Part shown: piece by piece, positions 39,837 through 47,966 of the stretch
Layout: every line of letters starts with the position of its first letter
Position numbering within the stretch: position 1 is the first letter of the stretch
Assembly (NCBI GenBank): GCA_035651155.1
Contig: DASRGG010000027.1
Location: forward strand, 1 to 64,000
Direction of reading: 5' to 3'
DNA from: CF-39 sp035651155
Lineage (GTDB): Bacteria; Chloroflexota; Limnocylindria; P2-11E
Length of the DNA stretch: 64,000 nucleotides
Made by a program: the position numbers and the translations under genes
Notes under the pieces: model-generated
Databases searched by the model: none
Told to the model about the DNA's origin: nothing
The model's input: only the letters and a program-made list of their open reading frames with translations

Positions 39837-41162
39837 GTGTTGTCGATGCGGCGGCTGCCCCTCGTTTTCGCGTTCGCGGCGGTCGCGGTCGCCTGCTCGA
39901 TCCTTCCGCCGGAGCTGCAGCACGAGCTGCTGCCCGCGCAGACGCGATACAACACGGCGCAAGAGGCCTTCCAGATCCTCATCGACAAGCACGTCGACAA
40001 GCCCACCTCCACGACGCTCATCCCCGGCGCGCTCGACGGCGTCACGAACTACCTGAAGACCGCGAACATCGACGCGAACCCGGTCGTCGACCGGCCGGCA
40101 CTCACCGGCAGCGAGTGGTCGGACTTCGCGAAGCTCTCCGCGTCGCTGGACGCCGTCCTCGCGCGCTATCCGGCGGCCAAGAAGGATCTGCTCGAGCGCG
40201 CGGCCGTGGACGGTATGGCGCGCTCGATGAACGAATGCCACACCTACTACCTGGACCCGGACCGGGCGCGGACCTTCAACCGTCCGCCCGCACCGGTGTC
40301 CGGCATCGGGGTGACGATCAATCAGCCCGACCCGAACTCGCCCATCGAGGTCATCGACGTCATCGCCGGCACGCCCGCGGAGAAGGCCGGCGTGCGCAAG
40401 GGCGACAAGATCATGAAGGTGAACGGCGAGGACGTCTCGAGGCTGACCACCTCAGAGGTGGCCGATCGCGTGCGCGGACCGGCGGGCACGTCGGTGACGA
40501 TCGCGTTCGACCGTAACGGCAGCCCGGTGGAGCTCACCATCACGCGCGCGCAGTTCACCACGCCGCTCACCGAATCGGGCATGAAGGGTGACGACATCGC
40601 GTACGTTCGGATCAAGCAGCTCATCTCGACCGTCGCGGACGACACGGCGAGCGCGCTCCGCACGATGTCCTCCGCGCGCGGCGTCATCCTCGACCTGCGC
40701 GACGACCCGGGTGGCGAGCTCACCGTGGCGGTGGACGTTGGCAGCCTCTTCGTGAAGAACGGTCCGCTCGTGTACCAGACCGGCCGCAGCGGGCAGAAGA
40801 CGCCGATCGACGTGAACCCGCGGCGCTACCTCGGCGAGAAGGCGCCGCTCGTCGTGCTCGTCAACAAGAACAGCGCGTCCGGTGCCGAGATCATCGCGGC
40901 GGGCGTGCGTTCGAGCGGCGCCGGCATCGTGATGGGCACGCGGACGGCGGGCTGCGTGGGCAGCGGGCAGCCACACGACCTCCCGGATGGTGGCCTGATC
41001 CTCGTGACGCTCACGAAGATGCAGGACGCGAAGACCGGCGAGGACCTGAACGGGCCCGGCAAGGGCGTCCTACCGGACAAGATCGTCGAGGACGACACCA
41101 AGACGCCGCAGGTGGACGAGGCCCTCCAGGCCGCGATCGACTACCTGCACGCGCACAGCTAG
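39837..41162 (+). CDS. PDZ-containing S41 peptidase (CtpA-like), lipoprotein
   Basis: A 441-aa C-terminal processing peptidase. An N-terminal helix with lipobox AVACS is followed by a helical domain (TAQEAFQILIDKHVDKPTS) resembling that of the neighbouring S41 protein. A PDZ domain comes next (IEVIDVIAGTPAEKAGVRKGDKIMKVNGEDV split by turns), then the catalytic core: ARGVILDLRDDPGGELT, with Ser in VNKNSASGAEIIAAGV and the Lys region after it. It acts outside the membrane on protein C-termini. GTG 39837 (TAGACT 7 nt upstream) or ATG 39846 is the start. Confidence 0.92.
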   Translation: MLSMRRLPLVFAFAAVAVACSILPPELQHELLPAQTRYNTAQEAFQILIDKHVDKPTSTTLIPGALDGVTNYLKTANIDANPVVDRPALTGSEWSDFAKLSASLDAVLARYPAAKKDLLERAAVDGMARSMNECHTYYLDPDRARTFNRPPAPVSGIGVTINQPDPNSPIEVIDVIAGTPAEKAGVRKGDKIMKVNGEDVSRLTTSEVADRVRGPAGTSVTIAFDRNGSPVELTITRAQFTTPLTESGMKGDDIAYVRIKQLISTVADDTASALRTMSSARGVILDLRDDPGGELTVAVDVGSLFVKNGPLVYQTGRSGQKTPIDVNPRRYLGEKAPLVVLVNKNSASGAEIIAAGVRSSGAGIVMGTRTAGCVGSGQPHDLPDGGLILVTLTKMQDAKTGEDLNGPGKGVLPDKIVEDDTKTPQVDEALQAAIDYLHAHS

Positions 41163-41179
41163 GCCACGTTCTTCGGCTT

Positions 41180-41195
41180 CGGGCGGGTACGCCCG
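41180..41195. terminator. small convergent hairpin
   Basis: CGGGCG (41180-41185) pairs with CGCCCG (41190-41195) around GGTA, between the convergent stops of the S41 gene and the EamA gene. It is GC-rich with no U-tract. It may be a modest bidirectional terminator. Confidence 0.35.
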
Positions 41196-41200
41196 TCGCC

Positions 41201-41995
41201 CTAGCTCTGGACTCCCAGTGCGATGAGCCCGGCGACGAGGATCGCGACGCCGGCGTACTGATTGGGCGCGAGCCGCTCGCGGAGCACGAGCATCGCGAGG
41301 ACCGCGGGGATGATCGGATACGCGCCGCTCCCGGTGAGCACGAAGGACGCGTACCCCGACGCGATGCCGAGGCCGAGGAGCACGTTGGCGCCGGTGTCGA
41401 AGGCGCCCACGGTCGCGACGAGCGCGAGCGTCGACGGCGACGCGAGCGGCGCGAGCGTCACGCGGCGCGCGACCACGAACACCGCGAGGAGCGCGATGCC
41501 GCACAGGCGGAGCACGACGACGAGCGCGAGCGCGTCGGTCGCGCGCGCACCCATCGAGAAGACCAGGCTCCAGAGCGCGAAGCCGATCGTCGCGACGACG
41601 CCGATGCGGACGCCCTCGACCGGCCGGCCGAGCGTGCGGCGCAGCTCGCGCACGTCGGTCGACGCGATCACCACACCGGCGAACGTCGCCGCGATCGCGA
41701 TGGTCTGGCCCGCGGTGAGGCGCTCGCCGAGGAACACGACGACGAGCAGGATCGCGAGCGCGGCGTAGCTCGCGACGACGGGGCTGACCACCGCGATCGG
41801 ACCCACCGCGAACGCGCGGTACAGCAGACCGAGCGACACGGTGCCGAGGATCGCGAGCACGAGCGCGTACGGGACCTGCTCCCAGGCGAGCACCGGCCAG
41901 CGTCCGAGGACGACGAGCGCCGCCGCGTAGAGCGCGAGGCCGATCGTCTGCATGCCGATGGACGTGCGGACGACGCCGGTGCGGCGCGTGGTCAT
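41201..41995 (-). CDS. EamA/DMT-family transporter
   Basis: A drug/metabolite-transporter protein, 264 aa from ATG 41995, with helices such as YALVLAILGTVSLGLLYRAFAVG, VVASYAALAILLVVVFLGERL and the repeat-unit ending AYPIIPAVLAMLVLRERLAPNQYAG. From this ATG only nine helices are present. The reading frame continues upstream with ALLFGVGAAVAYGFGDYAAA, clearly the missing first helix, but offers no ATG/GTG/TTG. CTG 42052 or ATC 42061 may be the real start. Substrate unknown. It lies downstream of the M24 peptidase on the same strand. Confidence 0.85.
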   Translation of the reverse strand: MTTRRTGVVRTSIGMQTIGLALYAAALVVLGRWPVLAWEQVPYALVLAILGTVSLGLLYRAFAVGPIAVVSPVVASYAALAILLVVVFLGERLTAGQTIAIAATFAGVVIASTDVRELRRTLGRPVEGVRIGVVATIGFALWSLVFSMGARATDALALVVVLRLCGIALLAVFVVARRVTLAPLASPSTLALVATVGAFDTGANVLLGLGIASGYASFVLTGSGAYPIIPAVLAMLVLRERLAPNQYAGVAILVAGLIALGVQS

Positions 41996-42095
41996 CGCCG
42001 CCGCGTAGTCACCGAAGCCGTACGCGACGGCCGCGCCGACGCCGAAGAGCAGCGCTTCGATGACTACCGCAGGGGCTGGGCCCCCGCCACCTCTC

Positions 42096-43277
42096 TCAGA
42101 CGATGAGCTCGCGTGGCGCGCGCGTCAGGTTGCGCGATCCGCGCTCGGTGATGACGAGCATGTCCTCGAGCCGCACGCCGCCGATCTCCGGGTCGTACAC
42201 GCCCGGCTCGACCGTGACGACGTCGCCCGCCGCGAGCGGCTTCGTCCCGCCGCGGCCCACGCTCGGGGCCTCGTGGATCTCGAGGCCCACGCCGTGGCCG
42301 GTGCCGTGGATGAAGCCACGCGGCGGCGCGCCGTCCTTCGGTGTGGAGCGCTGCTGGCCCGGACGGAGCGTGTCGTATCCGGCGGCCCAGATGATGTCCT
42401 CGACGAGCTCGTGGACCTCACGGCCGGTGACGCCGGGCCGCAGGGCCCTGATGCCCTCGTCCTGCGCGCGCCTGGTGACCTCGTACATCTTCAGGATCTC
42501 GTCGGCGGGCGCGCCCTTCGAGACCGTGCGCGTCATGTCCGCGTAATACCGCGTGGTCTTGTGCTGCGGGAAGATGTCCATGACGATCGGCTCGTTCGCG
42601 TGGAGCGGGCCCGTCCCGATCATGTGCGGATCGGCCGCCTGCGGCCCCGGCGCGACGATCGCGCCCTCCGAGACGCAGCCGAGCTCGAGCAGGCGGCCCT
42701 CGACGATCGCGCGCAGCCGCTCCGCGGTGAACACCTCGCCGTCGAGCTCGAGCGTCCTGTCCTTCCGCACGCTCGCGCGGCGGATCGCGTCGACGCCCAG
42801 GGCCCACGCGTCCTCGGTCGCGCGCTGCGTCTGCTCGAGCGCGTCGACCTCGTCCGGCCGCTTCGCGCGCCTGCGCTCGGCGAGGTCGTTCGCGACGACG
42901 AGCTCGATGCCCAGCGCGCCCAGACGCTCGGCCATGCCGAGCGGGAAGTACGGCGCGACCGCGACGCGCTTCGTGCCGCGGGACTCGAGGAAGCGCGCGA
43001 TGACGTTGGCGTCGAGCTCCTCGCGCCCGATGCCCTTTCCGGAGAGCTCCTTCGCGCCGAACGCGTCGATGTTGAAGACGCTCGTCGCGCGCGACTGCTT
43101 GCGAACGCGCCCCTCCTCCAGCGAGCTCGCGACGATGACGATCTCGCTCCCGTCCTCGAGCGCGATGATCGGATCGGGCGAGAGGAAGCGCGTGAGGTGA
43201 TAGACGTCGGGGAACTTGTACCCGTCGGCGTAGAAGAGGAGGGGAAGGCGGCCGGTAGGGCTCTCGCGTCCTGCCAT
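42096..43277 (-). CDS. M24-family aminopeptidase (Xaa-Pro dipeptidase-like)
   Basis: A 393-aa pita-bread metallopeptidase with all five metal ligands: Asp234 (VMDIFPQH), Asp247 (YYADMTRT), His328 (GTGHGVGLEIHE), Glu357 (VTVEPGVYDP) and Glu371 (VRLEDM). The N-terminal creatinase-like domain covers about residues 1-150. It removes N-terminal residues before proline or cleaves Xaa-Pro dipeptides. ATG 43277 has TAAATT ending 7 nt upstream and no ribosome site. It belongs with the nearby M13 and S9 peptidases in a peptide-degrading neighbourhood. Confidence 0.93.
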   Translation of the reverse strand: MAGRESPTGRLPLLFYADGYKFPDVYHLTRFLSPDPIIALEDGSEIVIVASSLEEGRVRKQSRATSVFNIDAFGAKELSGKGIGREELDANVIARFLESRGTKRVAVAPYFPLGMAERLGALGIELVVANDLAERRRAKRPDEVDALEQTQRATEDAWALGVDAIRRASVRKDRTLELDGEVFTAERLRAIVEGRLLELGCVSEGAIVAPGPQAADPHMIGTGPLHANEPIVMDIFPQHKTTRYYADMTRTVSKGAPADEILKMYEVTRRAQDEGIRALRPGVTGREVHELVEDIIWAAGYDTLRPGQQRSTPKDGAPPRGFIHGTGHGVGLEIHEAPSVGRGGTKPLAAGDVVTVEPGVYDPEIGGVRLEDMLVITERGSRNLTRAPRELIV

Positions 43278-43339
43278 CCAGCCAAATTTAGGCTGATCGC
43301 CCGGTCATCGCACGGTGCCGCGGCGTGGTACCGGGCGCG

Positions 43340-45304
43340 CTACCAGATCGCCGGCCGCAGCTCCGGAGCGCGCGCCATCGCGCCGCCGTCGCATCCGAAC
43401 GCGGCGAAGAACTCGGGGAGGTTCGCGAGCGGCGCGACCACGCGATAGCGCGGCGGCGAGTGCGGGTCGACGCTGAGGCGCACCCGCAGCAGCTCGTCGC
43501 GCATGAGGTTGCGCCACGCCTGCGCGTATCCGAGGAAGAAGCGCTGCCGCGCGGTGAAGCCGTCGATCGGCGCGGGCTCGCCGTGCGCCGCCAGGTATCG
43601 CTCGAACGCCGCGTACGCGACCTTCAGGCCGCCGAGGTCCGCGATGTTCTCGCCGAGGCACAGCTTGCCGTTGATGCGCATGCCGGGGAGCGGCTCGTAC
43701 TCCTCGTACTGCCGGACGACGAGCTCGGTGCGCGCGTCGTAGGCCTCACGGTCCGCGGGCTGCCACCAGTCGCGCAGGTTGCCGGAGGCGTCGAACTGGC
43801 TTCCCGAGTCGTCGAAGCCGTGCGTCATCTCGTGCCCGATCACCATGCCGATGGCGCCGTAGTTCACCGCGGCATCGCCCTCGGCGAAGAAGAACGGCGG
43901 CTGCAGGATGCCCGCGGGGAAGACGATCTCGTTGCGCGGCGGGTTGTAGTACGCGTTCACGGTCGGCGGGCTCATGAGCCACTCGCCGCGGTCGACGGGC
44001 TTCCCGAGCTTCGCGATGTCGTACGCGAAGGTGAATCGGATCGCGCGCATGACGTTGTCGACGTACGGGCCACGGTCGATCCGCAGCGCGCCGAAGTCGC
44101 GCCACGCGTCCGGATACCCCATCTTCACGCCGAACGCGTCGAGCTTCACGCGCGCCGCGCGGCGCGTCTCCTCGCTCATCCACTCGAGCGTCGCGATGCG
44201 CTCGGCGAGCACCGCGCGCAGATCGGCGACGAGATCGAGGATCCGCTGCTTCGCCTGCGGCGGGAACGCGCGATCGACGTAGAGACGACCGAGGGGATGC
44301 GGAAGCTGCGCGTCGACCACGCCGAGCACGCGCTTCCAGCGCGGCTTCTCCTCGGGCTGGCCGACGAGCGCCGTGCCGAAGAAGTCGAAGGAGGCGCGCT
44401 CGAACGCGCGCGGCAGGTACGGCGCGAGGGAGCGCACGAGGTGCCAGCGGAGGTACGTGCGCCACGTCTCGAGCGGACGTCCACGGATGAGCCCGTCGAG
44501 CGCGGTGAGGAAGGCGGGCTGCCGCACGTTGAACTCGTGGGCGTCCGCTGCGTCGATCTCGGCGAGGAACGCGCCCCAATCGAACGCCGGCGTCCGCGCG
44601 TCGAGCTGGGCGCGCGTGAACGGGTTGTTCACCTTGTAGGGGTCGCGCTGCTCGGCGCGCGGCATCGAGGCTTCCGCGAGCGCGTGCTCGAGGCCGTAGA
44701 TCGTCGCGGCGTCGGCGCTCGCGCGCTCGGGCGTCGCGCCCAGAAGGCCGAGCATCGTCGCGACGTGGGCGCGATAGCGCTCCTGGAGCTCGACCGACTT
44801 CGCGTCGGTGCGGAGGTAGCTGTCGCGATCGGGGAGACCGAGACCGCCCTGCCCGATGTGGATGAGATGGCGTTCGCTGTCGAACGCGTCGGGCTGGACG
44901 GCCATGCTGAAGGGCGCGCCCACGCGCAGCGTTTGGAGCATCCCGACGACGCGCGGGAGCTCGGCGACCGTCGTCAGGGCGTCGATGCGCGCGAGGAGGG
45001 GCGCGACGCCGGCCAGTCCCGCGGAGGCGATCGCCGCTTCGTCCATGCCGCTCGCGTAGAGGTCGCCGACCATGCGCACGTTCGGATCGCTCGACTCGCC
45101 GCGCGCGGCCTCTTCGAGGATCTCGTGCAGCGTGTTCTGGTTCCGCTCGTTCAGCTCGGCGAAGCCGCCCCACGCGGGCTGATCGTCGGGGATCTTCGTC
45201 TTCGCCAGCCAGCCGCCGTTCGCGTACGTGTAGAAGTCGTCGCACGGACGGACGCTCGCATCCATGAACTCGCGCTGGATCGTTCGCTCGGTGACGCTGT
45301 CCAC
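43340..45304 (-). CDS. M13 (neprilysin-like) zinc endopeptidase
   Basis: A 654-aa full-length M13 peptidase: N-terminal VRPCDDFYTYANGGWL, PPTVNAYYNPPRNEIVFPAGILQPPFF in pieces (the NAYY substrate-binding motif), the zinc site VIGHEMTHGFDD (near residue 489), and the third ligand Glu in GENIADLGG about 60 residues later. It ends in the truncated CxxxW region (FGCDGGAMARAPELRPAIW). There is no signal peptide or membrane anchor, so it is cytoplasmic, unlike animal relatives. GTG 45304 has GGGGAGG 5 nt upstream. Confidence 0.94.
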   Translation of the reverse strand: MDSVTERTIQREFMDASVRPCDDFYTYANGGWLAKTKIPDDQPAWGGFAELNERNQNTLHEILEEAARGESSDPNVRMVGDLYASGMDEAAIASAGLAGVAPLLARIDALTTVAELPRVVGMLQTLRVGAPFSMAVQPDAFDSERHLIHIGQGGLGLPDRDSYLRTDAKSVELQERYRAHVATMLGLLGATPERASADAATIYGLEHALAEASMPRAEQRDPYKVNNPFTRAQLDARTPAFDWGAFLAEIDAADAHEFNVRQPAFLTALDGLIRGRPLETWRTYLRWHLVRSLAPYLPRAFERASFDFFGTALVGQPEEKPRWKRVLGVVDAQLPHPLGRLYVDRAFPPQAKQRILDLVADLRAVLAERIATLEWMSEETRRAARVKLDAFGVKMGYPDAWRDFGALRIDRGPYVDNVMRAIRFTFAYDIAKLGKPVDRGEWLMSPPTVNAYYNPPRNEIVFPAGILQPPFFFAEGDAAVNYGAIGMVIGHEMTHGFDDSGSQFDASGNLRDWWQPADREAYDARTELVVRQYEEYEPLPGMRINGKLCLGENIADLGGLKVAYAAFERYLAAHGEPAPIDGFTARQRFFLGYAQAWRNLMRDELLRVRLSVDPHSPPRYRVVAPLANLPEFFAAFGCDGGAMARAPELRPAIW

Positions 45305-45594
45305 TTCGCCCTCCCCTGCTGGCGCTGGATTATCGCCCCCTCCTCCTGGCGGACGGTGGCCATCGCGCGTAGCGCGCTCGCCGGGCGGATCGTGACCAAC
45401 GTGACTCCGCGCGTCGACCGAACGTCGACCTCGGCCGGCTCGGTCTCCCCGATCGGCGAGGTGGGCGTGAAGCGGAGCGTCGCGGCCCGCGCGCCCGCGA
45501 GGAGGACCGCGCCGCCGAGCATGAGCAGGTCGCCCAGAAGACGCTCGCCGGTGAAGGTGAAACCGGCGGCCGCCGCGATGACGATCGTCGGCAC
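45151..45594 (-). CDS. possible small membrane protein overlapping the M13 start
   Basis: A minus-strand frame from GTG 45594 encodes two hydrophobic helices (VPTIVIAAAAGFTF and LLGDLLMLGGAVLLAGARAA) and a strand-rich segment (EPAEVDVRSTRGVTLVTIRPASALRAMATV), which look like real protein. It then runs 150 nt into the M13 gene in another frame, where the translation becomes meaningless. It may be a short gene that lost its stop codon through a frameshift, or a chance frame filling the 325-bp gap between M13 and the amidohydrolase. I see nothing else in that gap. Confidence 0.35.
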   Translation of the reverse strand: MPTIVIAAAAGFTFTGERLLGDLLMLGGAVLLAGARAATLRFTPTSPIGETEPAEVDVRSTRGVTLVTIRPASALRAMATVRQEEGAIIQRQQGRAKWTASPSERSSASSWMRASVRATTSTRTRTAAGWRRRRSPTISPRGAASPS

Positions 45595-45629
45595 GATTCC
45601 ATCGGAGCGCGACGACGAGCGGGCGCGGC

Positions 45630-46805
45630 CTAGGCGACGCGCACGCCCGCCTGATACACGGCCCACACGCGCCACATCGCGCGCGCGTCGGAGAGCGGAT
45701 CGCCGTGGACGAGCACGAGGTCGGCCGGCATGCCCTCGCCGAGGTGGCCGGCGTGCGGGACGCCGTAGAGCGCGCCACCGTTGCGCGTCGCGGCGGCGAG
45801 CGCTTCGAACGGCTCGAGCCCGGCGGCGACGAGGAGCTCCACCTCCCACGCGAGATGTCCCGCGCGCACGGAGCCGCCCCCGAAGTCCGAGCCGGCGGCG
45901 ATGCGCACGCCCGCCCGCTTCGCCGCGGCGACGGACGCGTAGGTGCCCTCCTTGCGCTTCGCGATGCGCGCGCGAGCCTCGTCGGTCGTGAAGCGATCGA
46001 TGGTCGTGGTTCGCGCGAAGGTCTCCCACGAGGTGAAGACCGAGAGCGTGGAGACCAGGGTGACGCCGTTCTGCTTCATGATCCGCGCGATCTCGTCGTC
46101 GAGCTCCATGCCGTGCTCGATCGAGTCGACGCCGGCCTCGGCCGCGACGCGCGCGCCGTCGAAGTACCCGGAGTGCGCCGCGACCTTCGCTCCTCGCGCG
46201 TGGACCGCCTCCACGGCGACCTTGAGATCGTGCACAGAGAACGGCGATCCGCGGTCCCCCTGCGGGGCGTCCATGTACACCTTGACGAGGTCGGTGCCGA
46301 GGTCGAGCTGCGCGAGGGCGGCGTCCTTCAGCCGCGGACCGTCCACGGTGACCCAGAGCGACGGGTAGCCCGTCTTCCCGATCCAGGTCCCCGCGACCCG
46401 CATGTACGGCGCGCCGAGCCGACCCTTGTGCTCCCCGCGCACGCCGAGCGAGATCGGCACCCCGTCGGCCGATGGCGCGCCGACGTCGCGCGCCCAGAGG
46501 ATGCCGGCCCGCGCGAGCCGCTTCGCGTTCTCGCGCGCGACCTGCCGCAGCACCGCGGGCGGGTCGCCGCCGCGCTGGATCCAGTGACTGCCGCCCGGCA
46601 TCGTGAGGTGGCTGTGACAGTCGACCATCGCCGGCACGATCGTCGCGCCGCCGGCGTCGACGACCTCCGCGCCGGTCGTGTCGGCCGAGTCGTTCGGCCG
46701 GATCCACGCGATGTGCCCATCCTCGATCGCGAGGCTGACACCGCGCCGGAGTGACGATGACGTGCCGTCGGCCAGCGCGGCGTCGTGGAGGACGATGCGC
46801 GACAC
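45630..46805 (-). CDS. metal-dependent amidohydrolase (imidazolonepropionase/prolidase-like)
   Basis: A 391-aa TIM-barrel amidohydrolase: metal His pair in VDCHSHLTMPGG, a bridging Lys candidate in DLVKVYMD, His in KVAAHSGYF and SIEHGMEL, and Asp in AGSDFGGGS. It resembles Xaa-Arg/aryldialkylphosphatase-type carboxypeptidases, like the second amidohydrolase at 62542, with which it shares order and motifs. GTG 46805 has TACCAT ending 6 nt upstream; that box overlaps the ATG of the divergent enoyl-CoA hydratase remnant. Substrate unknown. Confidence 0.9.
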   Translation of the reverse strand: MSRIVLHDAALADGTSSSLRRGVSLAIEDGHIAWIRPNDSADTTGAEVVDAGGATIVPAMVDCHSHLTMPGGSHWIQRGGDPPAVLRQVARENAKRLARAGILWARDVGAPSADGVPISLGVRGEHKGRLGAPYMRVAGTWIGKTGYPSLWVTVDGPRLKDAALAQLDLGTDLVKVYMDAPQGDRGSPFSVHDLKVAVEAVHARGAKVAAHSGYFDGARVAAEAGVDSIEHGMELDDEIARIMKQNGVTLVSTLSVFTSWETFARTTTIDRFTTDEARARIAKRKEGTYASVAAAKRAGVRIAAGSDFGGGSVRAGHLAWEVELLVAAGLEPFEALAAATRNGGALYGVPHAGHLGEGMPADLVLVHGDPLSDARAMWRVWAVYQAGVRVA

Positions 46806-46811
46806 GCGCCG

Positions 46812-47440
46812 ATGGTATGTGAACGCTCGATCACGCTCTCGCGTCCCGCTGCGTTGAACGCGCTCGATCTGCGGCTCGTCCGCGAGCTCGGCGTCGCCGT
46901 CGCAGCGGTCGCGGACGATCCGGAGGTCCGCTGCGTGGTCCTGACCGGCACGGGCAAGGCGTTCTGCGCGGGCGGCGACATCGCCGAGTTCAGCGCGAAC
47001 GCGGCGCGCATCGGCGAGCACGTGCGCGAGCTGTCGTCGCTCATGCACGCCGCGCAGTCGCGCCTCGTGTCGATGGGGCGACCCGTGATCGCCGCGGTCA
47101 ACGGCGCCGCGGCCGGCGGTGGCTTCACGTATCTGGTCCCCCGCCTCGCCGGCCTGCGGCGGGCGCAGGAGCTGTACTTCACCGATCGCTCGCTCACGGC
47201 GCGCGAGGCGCTCGAGTGGGGACTTGTGACGCGCGTCGTCCCGGACGCGGATCTGGGGCGCGAGACCGGCGAGCTCGCCGCGCGGCTCGCGGCGGGGCCG
47301 ACGCGCGCCTTCGCCCTCGCGAAGCGGCTCTTCGCTCGTTCCACCGGCGCGTTCGAGGAGCAGCTCGAGCGCGAATCGCTCGCGAGAAGCGCCGTCCGGA
47401 GCTCCGCGGCCGCTCGCTCAGCGGCACGCGACGCGCGTGA
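46812..47440 (+). pseudogene. decayed enoyl-CoA hydratase/isomerase
   Basis: Crotonase-family signatures remain: ITLSRPAALNALDL, VVLTGTGKAFCAGGDIAEF (oxyanion loop), VIAAVNGAAAGGGF and ALEWGLVTRVVPDADL. About 35 residues normally found between AAAGGG and PRLAGLRRA are missing, which removes the helix carrying the catalytic Glu. Near 47390 the frame shifts: the family's C-terminus reappears in the +2 frame as REKRRPELRGR, ending at TGA 47440, with another ~15 residues gone. In the original frame translation runs on without a stop into antisense DNA. It is therefore an inactive remnant, unless these are sequencing or assembly deletions. Confidence 0.7.
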
Positions 47441-47966
47441 GCTCGGGAGAGGCGAGACCGGTCCCGCCGTCGAAGATGCGCATCACGCCCGACTCCGGCC
47501 CCACGCTGTAGAAGATGGAGAAGCCATTCGGCCAGAAGGGGTCCGGTGTGACGAACTGGTACCGAGCCGCGAAGCGATCGCAGCCGTTCACCGTGTCGAC
47601 GTACCTGATGGACAGGCTCGAGAGCGGCCCCGCGTTGGCCCAGCGGCCCGCGCTGGCTTCCATGTCGCCGTTGGCGCGGTAGACCGCGGCGAAGCAATCC
47701 AGGACCGCGGCCACGTCGGAGCTGGTCGTCAGCGAGAAGTAGCGGTCGAGGAGCTGACGCGGCGTGGCCTGGGCGCTCGTGCATCCGCCGGACCGCGGTG
47801 TGCGCGCAGGCGCGCGCGAAGCGGACGGCGCCGTCGGCGGGAGCGCCGCCGACGCGGTGGCCGCGGCCGGGGTCGGGACGCTCGCCGCAGGCGCGCACGC
47901 GCCGAGCAGCGAGGCCGCAAGGGCGATCGCGGCTACACGGTCCAATCCATGACGACCTTGCCGCAC
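47418..47966 (-). CDS. hypothetical lipoprotein
   Basis: A 182-aa secreted protein with signal peptide and lipobox SLLGAC (Cys24), a Pro/Ala/Thr-rich linker, then a compact domain (RQLLDRYFSLTTSSDVAAVLDCFAAVYR with WANAGPLSSLSIRYVDTV) that resembles an NTF2-like or DUF4829-type fold. Cys at several positions could form disulfides. The GTG start at 47966 overlaps the end of tdh by 34 bp; TTG 47945 is an alternative. The 3' end overlaps the crotonase remnant. Function unknown. Confidence 0.75.
   Translation of the reverse strand: MRQGRHGLDRVAAIALAASLLGACAPAASVPTPAAATASAALPPTAPSASRAPARTPRSGGCTSAQATPRQLLDRYFSLTTSSDVAAVLDCFAAVYRANGDMEASAGRWANAGPLSSLSIRYVDTVNGCDRFAARYQFVTPDPFWPNGFSIFYSVGPESGVMRIFDGGTGLASPELTRVACR

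Noticed and set aside
43325..45991. An 888-codon plus-strand open frame antisense to the M13 gene
   Set aside because: The minus strand encodes an M13 peptidase with intact motifs, so the antisense frame is a shadow.
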